Source: Rhizobium sp. CF122
GTDB taxonomy: Bacteria > Pseudomonadota > Alphaproteobacteria > Rhizobiales > Rhizobiaceae
Reading direction: 5' to 3'
DNA: 41,088 nucleotides
Assembly: GCF_000282035.1 (NCBI RefSeq)
Contig: NZ_AKKA01000013.1
Location: forward strand, 1 to 41,088
The position numbers and the translations under genes are program-made. Below are positions 31,333-39,567 of the stretch, piece after piece. Numbering within the stretch: the stretch's first letter is position 1; every line of letters starts with the position of its first letter. The notes under the pieces were generated by a model. It made no database searches, was not told the origin of the DNA, and saw nothing but the letters and a program-made list of their open reading frames with translations.

Positions 31333-32091
31333 TCATGCGAGGTATCCCGAAATGCCGTCCCACAGCAGTTTCACCGCGGTCACGACCAGCAGCCCGTAGC
31401 AGATGCGGTAGATCTGACGCTGGTCAAGGACACCGTGGAGCCGCCAACCGAGTGACACGCCCGTGGGAACGGCGAGCAGACAGATCGCCATCAGTTCCCA
31501 CAGACCGGCTGTAGGATTTACCAGCAACAGCCAGGGAACCGCCTTGGTCGCGTTACCGACAGTGAAGAAGAGGCTAGTCGTGCCCGCGTAGATGTCCTTG
31601 GTGAGGCCGAGGGGCAGGAGATACATCGCGAGAGGCGGCCCGCCGGAATGCGCGACCATGGTCGTGATGCCAGACGTCAGGCCGGCAGCGATCGCCTTGG
31701 GCGTCGAACGCCGACGGGTCGTTACCTCGCCGCCGTTCATCAGCCACAGGCCGACAAAGATCAGCGTGATCGCAGCCATCAGGATCGCGATTACGCGGTG
31801 GTCGAGGACCCGAAACAGCAGGTAGCCGAACCCGATGCCGAGCAGGAGGCCCGGCAACAGAAGCACCAGATCCGGCTTCGACCATGTCGAGCGCCTGAAG
31901 TAGCGCAGAGCGTATAGATCCATTGCGATGAACAAGGGAGCGAGGAGTCCTCCGGCCGTGACGGGATCCATCACAAGCGATAGAAGAGGGATTCCGATAA
32001 TGGCGAAGCCGCCGCCGAACGCTCCCTTGAGGACGCAGATCAGGAACACGCCGGCGAAGGCGACGAGGATCGTGGTAGCTGTCAGTTCCAT
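31333..32091 (-). CDS. TauE/SafE-family permease
   Basis: A 252-residue inner-membrane protein of the sulfite exporter TauE/SafE family with about eight helices. Typical elements are the N-terminal GAFGGGFAIIGIPLLSLVMD and the repeat-like second half with AIAAGLTSGITTMVAHSGGP (the family's GxxxGFxxGxxGxGGP-like turn) followed by LGLTKDIYAGTTSLFFTVGN. These transport sulfite, sulfoacetate or other organic anions; the substrate is not evident here. GGAGGAAGG precedes ATG 32091. It lies 55 bp downstream of the epoxide hydrolase gene on the same strand, so order and strand fit co-transcription. Confidence 0.9.
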   Translation of the reverse strand: MELTATTILVAFAGVFLICVLKGAFGGGFAIIGIPLLSLVMDPVTAGGLLAPLFIAMDLYALRYFRRSTWSKPDLVLLLPGLLLGIGFGYLLFRVLDHRVIAILMAAITLIFVGLWLMNGGEVTTRRRSTPKAIAAGLTSGITTMVAHSGGPPLAMYLLPLGLTKDIYAGTTSLFFTVGNATKAVPWLLLVNPTAGLWELMAICLLAVPTGVSLGWRLHGVLDQRQIYRICYGLLVVTAVKLLWDGISGYLA

Positions 32092-32146
32092 GTGACCTTC
32101 CTCCGAAGAGGACGCGTGAGAAATCCTGGAGGCGGCGCTGACACGC

Positions 32147-33448
32147 TTACCGAAGCGTATGGAACGTCGCGCGAAGTTCCTCGGTCAGGAGCCGCGGCTG
32201 TTCCCAGGCTGCGAAATGCCCTCCCTTCGGAAGGCGGTTGTAGTGGACGAGGTTCGGATAGGCCTTGCGAGTCCAGCTCTCCGGCGCGGTGTAGATCTCG
32301 TCGGGAAAGGCGCTGACGCCCACCGGCAGTTCGATGCCCTTGGGCTGGAAGAAGGCGAGCTTGCTCTCCCAGTACAGTCGCGCGGAAGAGACCGCGGTGT
32401 TCGTCAACCAGTAGAGGGTGATGTTGTCGAGGATGTCGTCGCGCGTCAGTCCCTCGTGCGCGCCGTCGAAAACGCGCGTGATCAGATCGCGGCTGCGGTC
32501 ATCATGGTCGAGCATCCACGCCGCCAGCCCGATCGGGGAATCCGTCAGCGCGTAGAGCGTCTGCGGCCGGTTCGCCATTTCCTGCGCGTAGCCGAGCCCG
32601 TGCTTGTAGAAGAAGGAGAGCTGCTTCCAGGCATAGAGTTCATCGGCCGGAAGACCATCGGGTGCCGGCCCGTCAGGCAGGGTCTTGGCGATCTCGTCAG
32701 GAATGGTGGCTGGCATGTTGGTGTGGATGCCGATCAACCCGGCGGGCTTCAGCAGCGCCATCTGCTCGGTGACGGCGTTCCCCCAGTCGCCACCCTGAGC
32801 GACATATCGGGCGTAGCCGAGCCGCCGCATCAGTTCGACCCACGCCCGCGCGATACGCTGGGGATCCCATCCGGTGGCCGTCGGCTTGCCCGAAAAACCA
32901 TAGCCCGGAAGCGAAGGAATGACGACGTCGAACGCATCCGTTTCGGTGCCGCCGTGGGCAGTCGGGTTGGTGAGCGGGCCGATGATCTTGAGCTGCTCGA
33001 TGATCGACCCTGGCCAACCGTGGGTGATGATGACGGGCAGCGCGTTGGCGTGCTTGGAGCGCACGTGGATGAAGTGGATGTCGAGCCCGTCGATCTCGGT
33101 GATGAAGTTCGGCCAGAGATTGAGTCCGGTCTCAGTCTTGCTCCAGTCGTGATGATGTGCCCAGTAGTCGGCGAGCTTCTTCATGGTCGCGAGGTTCACG
33201 CCCTGTGACGCGTCCTCCACAGTCTCACGTTCCGGCCACTTCGTCGCAAGAATGCGGGAGCGCAGGTTAACAAGATCCGCGTTCGAGGCGTGGAACGAGA
33301 ATGGCCGGATCGCGGAAGTAGCAGGGGCAGTGGCTGCGCCTCCCGCTTTCGCAGTGGATCCCAACGGCACGCTCAATGCGGCCGCCCCGACCATTGTCGC
33401 GGCCAGAAACCCGCGTCTGGTCATGGCGTGATGTGTCTTGCTGTTCAT
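32147..33448 (-). CDS. Epoxide hydrolase, Tat-exported (EPHX1-type)
   Basis: A 433-residue microsomal-type epoxide hydrolase. The N-terminus carries a twin-arginine signal, TRRGFLAATMVGAAALSV, with a cleavage region after STAKA, so the enzyme should act in the periplasm. The EHN domain follows (IRPFSFHASNADLVNLRSRI, WAHHHDWSKTE), then the hydrolase core: HGWPGS at 143-148 (oxyanion), nucleophile D221 in QGGDWGNAV, lid Tyr-rich segment, and the catalytic His in KGGHFAAWEQP. It opens epoxides to diols without cofactor. ATG 33448 has GGAGAAG upstream; the longer frame adds 50 unsupported residues. Upstream of the TauE/SafE gene. Confidence 0.92.
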   Translation of the reverse strand: MNSKTHHAMTRRGFLAATMVGAAALSVPLGSTAKAGGAATAPATSAIRPFSFHASNADLVNLRSRILATKWPERETVEDASQGVNLATMKKLADYWAHHHDWSKTETGLNLWPNFITEIDGLDIHFIHVRSKHANALPVIITHGWPGSIIEQLKIIGPLTNPTAHGGTETDAFDVVIPSLPGYGFSGKPTATGWDPQRIARAWVELMRRLGYARYVAQGGDWGNAVTEQMALLKPAGLIGIHTNMPATIPDEIAKTLPDGPAPDGLPADELYAWKQLSFFYKHGLGYAQEMANRPQTLYALTDSPIGLAAWMLDHDDRSRDLITRVFDGAHEGLTRDDILDNITLYWLTNTAVSSARLYWESKLAFFQPKGIELPVGVSAFPDEIYTAPESWTRKAYPNLVHYNRLPKGGHFAAWEQPRLLTEELRATFHTLR

Positions 33449-33623
33449 GATACTTCTCCGATCGCGCAGCAAACAGCGTCGGCTTCGCACTGCCGCGCGC
33501 AAAACAACGATGTTGAAGAATTGCCCTAAGGGCCGGCCTCGCTGATCGAGGTATGTCACTATGATCGCATCAGGGCCGTGTCGCATCACCTGTACCATCG
33601 TTCAGGTGGGAATCTACTTTCAG

Positions 33624-33872
33624 CTATGATCCGGACACCGCCTGTGTTTCTCTCGGGCGAGTGACGAGGCCATAGGCTGCCTTCTCGATCTCGGATCGCG
33701 CAAGGCCGATGTCTTTGAGTGCGTCGCCATCAAGATCGCGAAGCCGGGCGACAGCAGACCGACGAACTGCGCAGCGTACGATCGCGGCCCATGCGGCTTT
33801 GACGATGCGCGGGGGCGACCAAAGGCTCCTTGTCACCTCCGGTCGACTTGTGATCCAGATACTTTCAGACAT
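33624..33872 (-). CDS. DUF1127 protein
   Basis: An 82-residue protein ending in the DUF1127 signature LRDLDGDALKDIGLARSEIE, in which a conserved Arg/Leu/Asp helix pair follows a basic region. Small DUF1127 proteins are abundant in alphaproteobacteria and several are linked to RNA metabolism and to phosphate or nutrient responses. GGAG lies seven bases before ATG 33872. Divergent from the MocR regulator across 172 bp. Confidence 0.85.
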   Translation of the reverse strand: MSESIWITSRPEVTRSLWSPPRIVKAAWAAIVRCAVRRSAVARLRDLDGDALKDIGLARSEIEKAAYGLVTRPRETQAVSGS

Positions 33873-33971
33873 CTCTCGTCTCCAATGCTCCTCCGCACCG
33901 GCGCTGCGGCGTCCGGAGGCTTGTTTTGAGTTCGGCGCGCCTCAGATCGCAGGGCGTGGCCGCTTCAGGTA

Positions 33972-34030
33972 CAATGCATTTGATGTCGGCAGAATGTTCC
34001 GATATTCTTCTCAGTGCAATCAAAACATTG
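33972..34030. promoter_or_regulatory. Candidate operator upstream of the MocR regulator
   Basis: CAATGCATTTGAT (33972-33984) and ATCAAAACATTG (34019-34030) form an imperfect inverted repeat just before the regulator's start codon. Autoregulation is common for MocR proteins. The arms differ by one base and one gap, so this is tentative. Confidence 0.25.
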
Positions 34031-34044
34031 AACTCGGAGCAATA

Positions 34045-35388
34045 ATGTCGAAGTCCGAATATCTGAAGCTGGCAGATGTCGTCGCCGCCGAGATAGCGAG
34101 CGGCAAGCTAAGGCCCGGCGATCGTCTTCCGCCGCAGCGGAGCTTCGCCTACGAGCGCGGCATCGCCGTCTCGACGGCGAGCCGCGTCTACGCCGAGCTG
34201 CTGCGCCGCGGCCTCGTTGTCGGGGAAGTCGGACGAGGGACCTTCGTCTCCGGGGAAGCAAGGCGCGGCATCGCAGCTCCAGGTGAACCGCGTGGCATCC
34301 GGATTGACCTCGAGTTCAACTACCCGACACTTCCCGAGCAGACGGCGCTGATCGCGAAGAGCCTCAGAGGGCTGGACCAGCCAGCCGCGCTCGATGTCGC
34401 GCTTAGACAAGGGACCAGCATCGGCACGCCCGTCATGAGGAGCGTTGCAGCCGCGCATCTCTCCAAAGGCACGTGGTCCGTCGACGCCGACCAGCTGGTA
34501 TTCACCGGCAACGGGCGGCAGAGCATTGCCGCTGTTCTCGCAGCCGTCGTCCCCACGGGCGGTCGCTGCGGAGTGGAAGCTTTGACGTATCCCTTCATCA
34601 AGGGCATCGCGTCGCGGCTCGGAATATCGCTCGTACCGCTGGCGATGGACGGAGAAGGGATGCGGCCCGACGCCGTACAAAAGGCCCACCATGAAGCCCA
34701 TCTGTCGGCCATCTATGTCCAGCCGTCGATCCAGAATCCGTTGGGTATGACGATGACGTCGGCACGCCGTATCGATCTCCTGCGGGTGGTCGACGAACTC
34801 GGCCTTCCTGTTATCGAGGACAATGTCTACGCCTTTCTCGACGAAGAGCCGCCGCTGGCAGCCCTCGCTCCCGACACCTGTATCGTCATCGACAGCCTGT
34901 CGAAGGTGGTCGCACCGGGACTGACCCTCGGCTTTATCGTGCCACCGCATCGCATGCGGGAAAGCGTCATGGCGTCGGTGCGTTCGGGGGGATGGACTGC
35001 GTCTGGATACGCCTTCGCGGCCGCGGAGCGATTGATGGGCGACGGCACCGCGGCCGAGCTCGCCAAATTGAAGCGGACCGACGCACACGCGCGCCAGAAG
35101 CTGGCAGCCGAATGTCTGTCAGGCTTCGACATACAGTCTCACGAGGGCTGCTATCACCTGTGGCTGACATTGCCGACCCATTGGCGCTCCCAAAGTTTCG
35201 TTGCCGCGGCAGCCAGGCGCGATATCGCACTGACGCCTTCGACGACATTCGCGGTCACGCCTGGCCACGCTCCGAACGCCGTCAGGCTCGCACTGGCGGC
35301 ACCGGCGATGGACCAGCTCGAAGTTGGCCTGCGCACATTGGCCAGGATGCTTGATGCCGGGGAGGTCGATTTCGACTCGACGGAATGA
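34045..35388 (+). CDS. MocR-type regulator (GntR HTH plus aminotransferase domain)
   Basis: A 447-residue PLP-dependent regulator. Residues 1-75 form a GntR winged helix (EYLKLADVVAAEIASGKLRP, RLPPQRSFAYERGIAVSTAS). The rest is a fold-type I aminotransferase-like domain: VYVQPSIQNPLGMT, IEDNVYAFLDEEP and the PLP-binding Lys287 in DSLSKVVAPGLTLGF. MocR proteins sense PLP or amine derivatives and control vitamin B6, GABA or rhizopine-related genes. GGAG lies five to six bases before ATG 34045. The target is unknown; no PLP-synthesis gene is adjacent, and the upstream neighbour is the divergent DUF1127 gene. Confidence 0.92.
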   Translation: MSKSEYLKLADVVAAEIASGKLRPGDRLPPQRSFAYERGIAVSTASRVYAELLRRGLVVGEVGRGTFVSGEARRGIAAPGEPRGIRIDLEFNYPTLPEQTALIAKSLRGLDQPAALDVALRQGTSIGTPVMRSVAAAHLSKGTWSVDADQLVFTGNGRQSIAAVLAAVVPTGGRCGVEALTYPFIKGIASRLGISLVPLAMDGEGMRPDAVQKAHHEAHLSAIYVQPSIQNPLGMTMTSARRIDLLRVVDELGLPVIEDNVYAFLDEEPPLAALAPDTCIVIDSLSKVVAPGLTLGFIVPPHRMRESVMASVRSGGWTASGYAFAAAERLMGDGTAAELAKLKRTDAHARQKLAAECLSGFDIQSHEGCYHLWLTLPTHWRSQSFVAAAARRDIALTPSTTFAVTPGHAPNAVRLALAAPAMDQLEVGLRTLARMLDAGEVDFDSTE

Positions 35389-35483
35389 GGGTCCGCATGC
35401 AACCCATATCGCTCACAAAGGCCGGACAGAGGGCTAGTTTGGGGATCACCTGACTACGACCGGAAGCCATCGATGCTGGTCGG

Positions 35484-36965
35484 TTACGATAGTTGGAAAA
35501 TCTGGCGGATGCGATCGCCAAACGTCATTGCTTCTGAGCCGCGAGGAAAAGTGTCAGCCGATTGGAGGCGTTCTGCCTCGAGTCGGCGTGACAGGACGAG
35601 GCCCAATTCCTCGGCGAGGGCCGGGCGGTCACGCATAAGGGCGGCAAGCGGATCCTGCTTGATCTCGTAGGCGATCACAAATGTCAGGGCGCGTATGGTC
35701 CCAGGTGCCGGCGCACCCGTCAACATTCCCTCCTCCCCGAAGCAATGTCCTGGAGAAAGGCGGAGAAGCTCCGTTTCATGATCGCCTTCCTTCCTTGTGA
35801 TCGAGACGACGCCGTTCCGTATGAGCATCAGAGAGGCCAGCCTCATTCCTTGTTCTGCGATGATCTCGTCTTTGCGATAAGTCTGGCGCGTCATGCTCGC
35901 CGCAAGCGTCTCCTTCTCATCTTCAGTCAAGGGCGAGAAGAGGGGTATAGCGTTCAGAAGCCGCCACGCGGTGCTTGGATGCTGCCGATATGCGGGATCC
36001 TGGTCTGGAGCCACGCCGACCGACGCCGGCACAGCGAGCGGTAACCCGGCAGCCTTGCAATGCCGGAACACCAGGTCATAGATCTCGTTTGTCGCGATCG
36101 GAATGTGCGCCCTATCTCGTACTCGGCAGGTTAGCTCTACTTCAACAGCCTCACCATCGAGAGCCTTTATCGTTGCCGAGGGTGTGGGGGCATCGAGAAT
36201 GTTATTCGAAGCAAAAAGAACCGTCCTCATGACCTCCGCGACTGTGGCGGGCGGTGCAGGTGTTAGCCTCACCTTGATCGCTATCCCATGGCTCTCGTCA
36301 GGACTGCTGAGATTCGTGACGTTGGCTTTCGCCAAGCGACTGTTGGGGACGGCAATCAGATCGTTTGTGCCACTGAGAAGATGGGTAGCACGCCAATTTG
36401 TTTCGATCACCCGGCCCTCGACGCCATCGTCAAGCACGATCCAGTCGCCGACCGAGTAGGGACGCCCGAGATTCAATGCGATGCCCGAAAAGACGTCACT
36501 CAAGGTGCTTTGCAATGCAAGACCAACGATAATCGCGAACACCCCCGAAGTCGCGATCAGCGTGCCCACGGGAATGCTGAAGACATAGGCAATAAGCGAG
36601 AGGCCGGTTCCGAGGTAGATGAGGCCGACAACCAGGTCCTGGAGCAGACGTGCTTCCCGTGGTTTTCGCTCGAATATCAGAAACAGGCGAACCGAGCTGA
36701 TCAACACCATGGCGCCGCCTATCCACCAGACGGCCTTAGCGAAGCCGATGAAGATCCGCCGGGACACATCGTCGGTCTGTGTATCAGGCGCGTAGGGTCG
36801 GATGCCGTAGTGGAGTAGGAGAGCGGTCAGCGCAACCAGGAAGACGATATGAGCGATGAGCCGCCAAATCGGGTGTCGGTGAAACACAAACCGGCTGAAC
36901 ACCAAGCCGGCGACGGCCAGCCCGAAGAGTTGAGCGATAGGGTCGCTCCAAAGCGGTAGGTTCAT
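35484..36965 (-). CDS. MscS-type channel with cyclic-nucleotide-binding domain
   Basis: A 493-residue inner-membrane protein. Four to five helices occupy residues 5-175, the last being the MscS pore-lining helix (GVFAIIVGLALQSTLSDVFS). The beta domain follows (SVGDWIVLDDGVEGRVIETN, with LSGTNDLIAVPNSRLAKANV). From about 345 a CNB domain is fused (LIRNGVVSITRKEGDHETEL, SPGHCFGEEGMLTGAPAPGT), holding the GE pair and a downstream Ala-Pro-Gly-Thr in the place of the usual phosphate-cassette Arg-Thr/Ser. This is the bCNG architecture known from bacterial MscS relatives. Ligand gating by cAMP or cGMP is a family inference; lack of the Arg weakens it. ATG 36965 is preferred to an in-frame TTG at 36995. 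Confidence 0.9.
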   Translation of the reverse strand: MNLPLWSDPIAQLFGLAVAGLVFSRFVFHRHPIWRLIAHIVFLVALTALLLHYGIRPYAPDTQTDDVSRRIFIGFAKAVWWIGGAMVLISSVRLFLIFERKPREARLLQDLVVGLIYLGTGLSLIAYVFSIPVGTLIATSGVFAIIVGLALQSTLSDVFSGIALNLGRPYSVGDWIVLDDGVEGRVIETNWRATHLLSGTNDLIAVPNSRLAKANVTNLSSPDESHGIAIKVRLTPAPPATVAEVMRTVLFASNNILDAPTPSATIKALDGEAVEVELTCRVRDRAHIPIATNEIYDLVFRHCKAAGLPLAVPASVGVAPDQDPAYRQHPSTAWRLLNAIPLFSPLTEDEKETLAASMTRQTYRKDEIIAEQGMRLASLMLIRNGVVSITRKEGDHETELLRLSPGHCFGEEGMLTGAPAPGTIRALTFVIAYEIKQDPLAALMRDRPALAEELGLVLSRRLEAERLQSADTFPRGSEAMTFGDRIRQIFQLS

Positions 36966-37392
36966 GGTCCTGTCCAAATTCGCAGGTGAGTTCAACTGGC
37001 CTCTGCAACAGACGCTAAGAGCCTCTCCGCTGGGGTCAGATAAAGCAAGGTCTTTCTCGACGTTGAGCTGCGCTGCGATAGCACTGAGCTTGGTGTGCCG
37101 GACCAGTCGAAGAAACCACCCGGCGAACTTCGATCACCGATGTGGGAACGAGCCAAGGAATTGGGCCGACCATGAGCGACTGGCAATAGCCACTAACATC
37201 GAGATCTACTTCTGCAACCTTCGATCCCCTTGCGTGGCCGACCCGTCCGTGCCGCCCAAGAGGAGGCGACCTGAAGCAATACTTCTGATCGCCTGGATCG
37301 CTTTCTGCGCTTGGATCGCCTCGTTCAGGCTCTCGGAGGGGTCGCCGATACTTTCTGTCTCGAAAAGACATCCGGCGGAGAAGTTGGCCTCC
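36966..37392. other. Intergenic stretch without a recognised gene
   Basis: Overlapping short frames on both strands; none has a ribosome site plus family likeness. Not obviously a pseudogene of anything I know. Confidence 0.4.
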
Positions 37393-37710
37393 CTACATCG
37401 CCAATCTGGCCGGGAGGTTTACAAAGGCGTCGCGAAGGGCTTGGGACCAGGTGGAATCGAACATCATCGATGTCGCTGCGACAAGGATCGCGAGGCTGAG
37501 CGAAAACAGAGCGACGGAAAGGAGAGCTGATGGTTCGATCTGATCAGCGGTCGACAGGGCGTTCGCTTGATCATCGCATTCCCGTAATGTCCCCGGCGTG
37601 GTGCGAGGCGCGGGGATGTTCGAGTTGGCAGGCGCTAGAAGCCGCAGTTTGAGAGCGGCGCCCTTCTTCGACTGCACGGTTTGCCTCGAGGAGAGTTCGG
37701 AGACTTTCAT
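37393..37710 (-). CDS. Possible small membrane protein
   Basis: A 105-codon frame starting MKVSELSSRQTVQSKKGAAL, with a single membrane helix near the end (LLSVALFSLSLAILVAATSM) and a short tail SQALRDAFVNLPARLAM. The basic N-terminal part and one helix would make a tail-anchored type. Ribosome site weak (AGG ten bases upstream). I do not recognise the family; it may be real. Confidence 0.45.
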   Translation of the reverse strand: MKVSELSSRQTVQSKKGAALKLRLLAPANSNIPAPRTTPGTLRECDDQANALSTADQIEPSALLSVALFSLSLAILVAATSMMFDSTWSQALRDAFVNLPARLAM

Positions 37711-38155
37711 AGTCGTTTAGCCTGAAGAATTTATGATGGATCTACCTATGTCCTGGGCCGGGCATCAGCAATCTATCTCTTGGTATCAGTCTCGAAACAC
37801 TCTGTTCGCGCATCGCCAGATCCCGACATTATGTGTTGCAGCTCAAAGGGGCAGTCGTCCGTCTGATCGCGCAGCAGTTGATCTTAGGGGCGACCTTGGC
37901 TGGCCGAACGCGACACGGACTTCAAGCTGCCGACCGGCAGAGGAGGCGAGTTCGCTCACGGTTCGCCCGGAAGCCCGGATCCACTGGATAGAGAGGCCAC
38001 GCTCAGGCCGAGGGAGATACGTGCGGGATCTTCACATCGACACCGTCAAGGTGAAGGCGAGAAGCTTTCACTGAGGGCGACCGCGCGTCGTTCGTTGTTT
38101 GGCTGGTTTGCGTGCCGAAAGGCTGCTGGTGGCCCACCGGGTTCCCCAAATCCTA
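37711..38155. other. Intergenic stretch without a recognised gene
   Basis: No supported gene. The plus-strand frame at 37733-38074 has no ribosome site and unusual composition. Confidence 0.4.
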
Positions 38156-38602
38156 TCATCGGGTCGACAGGTGCCCTGCCGCCAATTCCGCTCGGCAAGC
38201 CTCACCAAAATCGAGGAGAAAGTTCAGCGCGCCGGAACGCGCGAGGTCCCGGATTTCAGAGAGTGAGCGATTGGGCGTCAGATAGGTTTCAACGATCCTG
38301 GCCATCGCCAGCTCGGCTGCATCGACTACCGGCCGGGAGGAGATCAGACGCATCTGGGCGACCAATGCATAGAGTAGCACGAGGTCAGAGACGTCGTCCT
38401 TCTGGTGGTTTATCGCGTCACCGTAAAGCCGGGTGGCTTCGGCGATGAAATCCGAAAAGAGCTTTTCGCGCTTAGCAATCTCGACCTCGCGATGTTTTTC
38501 CTTCACCTGGGATCGCTGCGTCGTCCACGTGGTGGCAAACGAGGTCAGGCTGCCAATCGCGATGCCGGCGAGACCCATCAGAGCTGAGATGTATGCGTCC
38601 AC
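38156..38602 (-). CDS. Membrane-anchored protein of unknown function, 148 residues
   Basis: Starts at GTG 38602 (MDAYISALMGLAGIAIGSLT) with GAGGAG eight bases upstream. One N-terminal membrane segment (residues 4-24) is followed by a charged helix rich in Lys/Glu (QRSQVKEKHREVEIAKREKL), then FSDFIAEATRLYGDAINHQK and a helical C-terminus. A cytoplasmic helical domain tethered by one helix; similar small proteins occur widely in Rhizobiales without known role. It lies 97 bp downstream of the TetR gene on the same strand. Confidence 0.7.
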   Translation of the reverse strand: MDAYISALMGLAGIAIGSLTSFATTWTTQRSQVKEKHREVEIAKREKLFSDFIAEATRLYGDAINHQKDDVSDLVLLYALVAQMRLISSRPVVDAAELAMARIVETYLTPNRSLSEIRDLARSGALNFLLDFGEACRAELAAGHLSTR

Positions 38603-38699
38603 GTGAATTCTCCTCTCGGAATGAGAGCGGTGGGTACCAGGAAGATAACAAGGCTTTCACCGACAAGCTCCGAACCAAGCGTGCTTGCCATCGGTACTC

Positions 38700-39395
38700 C
38701 TACCCCGCTAGCGGAGGACCTACCCAAGCGCCTTCTGGTATGGTCGGGATGCTGTTCACCAGTCCGTCGAGCATTCCTTGCAGGACGTTCTCGGTCAGCT
38801 CCTCCATCTTGTCGCCAGGGCCGACGAGGCGATCGACCAGCAGCAACGTGAGACCGTGCATCTGGGACCAGAAGACGAGAATCGCCCCATCCATCGTGCG
38901 GGTATTGGCCTCGGTATCTGCGATTGGGCGCCCGAGAGCGCCGTCGGAAATCGCGTCTACTACAAGGGTCTTCATGTTGTAAGCCGCGGTTCTTTCGATC
39001 GCGGGACGCCCATCGTCCTGACCGGCAAGGTAGCCGCCGAACATCAATCTGTAGAGCGCCGGATTGTTAACGCCGCCGCAGACATATGCGCGCGCCATAG
39101 CTGCCAGCCTCTTGCGCGGACTGTCGAGTTCCTTGGTCGCTTCTGCCATCCGCTTCGCCAGCAGCTCGAACCCCACCGCCGAGACGGCTGCTAGCAATTC
39201 GCGCTTGTCGGCGAAGTGCTTGTATGGGGCGTTGTGACTGACGCCCGCCCGGCGGGCGAGCTCGCGGAGCGAGAACTCTGTGCTTTGAGACTCGCTCAGC
39301 ACGTCGAGAGCGGCCGCTACGATCGCTCTGTGAAGGTCGCCGTGGTGGTAGGGCCGCGGGTCATCGGTGGAAATGTCTTGGGTCATGCCGTCCAT
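38700..39395 (-). CDS. TetR-family regulator of the RND efflux operon
   Basis: About 231 residues. The HTH is at roughly 20-70 (HHGDLHRAIVAAALDVLSES, LRELARRAGVSHNAPYKHFA, DKRELLAAVSAVGFELL), of the subgroup with a C-terminal WHG-like ligand domain. ATG 39395 and ATG 39386 are both possible; neither has a strong ribosome site. The minus-strand -35 TTGACA (39421-39416) with TACATG 17 bases on would place transcription start almost on the start codon. It is divergent from the RND adaptor genes with repeated operator-like sites in between, so repression of efflux is the likely role. Confidence 0.9.
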   Translation of the reverse strand: MDGMTQDISTDDPRPYHHGDLHRAIVAAALDVLSESQSTEFSLRELARRAGVSHNAPYKHFADKRELLAAVSAVGFELLAKRMAEATKELDSPRKRLAAMARAYVCGGVNNPALYRLMFGGYLAGQDDGRPAIERTAAYNMKTLVVDAISDGALGRPIADTEANTRTMDGAILVFWSQMHGLTLLLVDRLVGPGDKMEELTENVLQGMLDGLVNSIPTIPEGAWVGPPLAG

Positions 39396-39400
39396 GTAGA

Positions 39401-39485
39401 GTGTCAAGTTGCTTATGTCAACATTCTAGCCCCGGAAGATGTTGACATTGTCCACTCCAATCGTTAAGTGGGCATCGTCAACATC
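39401..39485. promoter_or_regulatory. TetR operator cluster, TGTCAACAT half-sites
   Basis: A perfect 10 bp inverted repeat ATGTCAACAT (39415-39424) / ATGTTGACAT (39439-39448) with a 14 bp spacer lies mid-gap. A related half-site GTGTCAAGTT is at 39401-39410 and CGTCAACATC at about 39476-39485, near the efflux gene. The palindrome overlaps a TTGACA on each strand (39442-39447 forward, 39421-39416 reverse), so one bound repressor could block both directions. Confidence 0.6.
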
Positions 39486-39567
39486 GGGCGATGGCCTGAT
39501 TTACGCAGCAGATTGAGGCTGGCCGATCAACAACGCGGCTCACTTCGCAAACCGTACCGGAGCAAAA

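Noticed and set aside
30979..31455. Plus-strand 158-codon frame
   Set aside because: No ribosome site, odd Cys/Gly/Arg composition, antisense to the TauE/SafE gene at its end.
32159..33208. Plus-strand 349-codon frame
   Set aside because: Antisense shadow of the epoxide hydrolase, whose family motifs are unambiguous.
34108..35088. Minus-strand 326-codon frame
   Set aside because: Antisense shadow of the MocR regulator gene.
36964..37530. Plus-strand 188-codon frame
   Set aside because: No ribosome site or recognisable family; composition like GC-driven chance frames.
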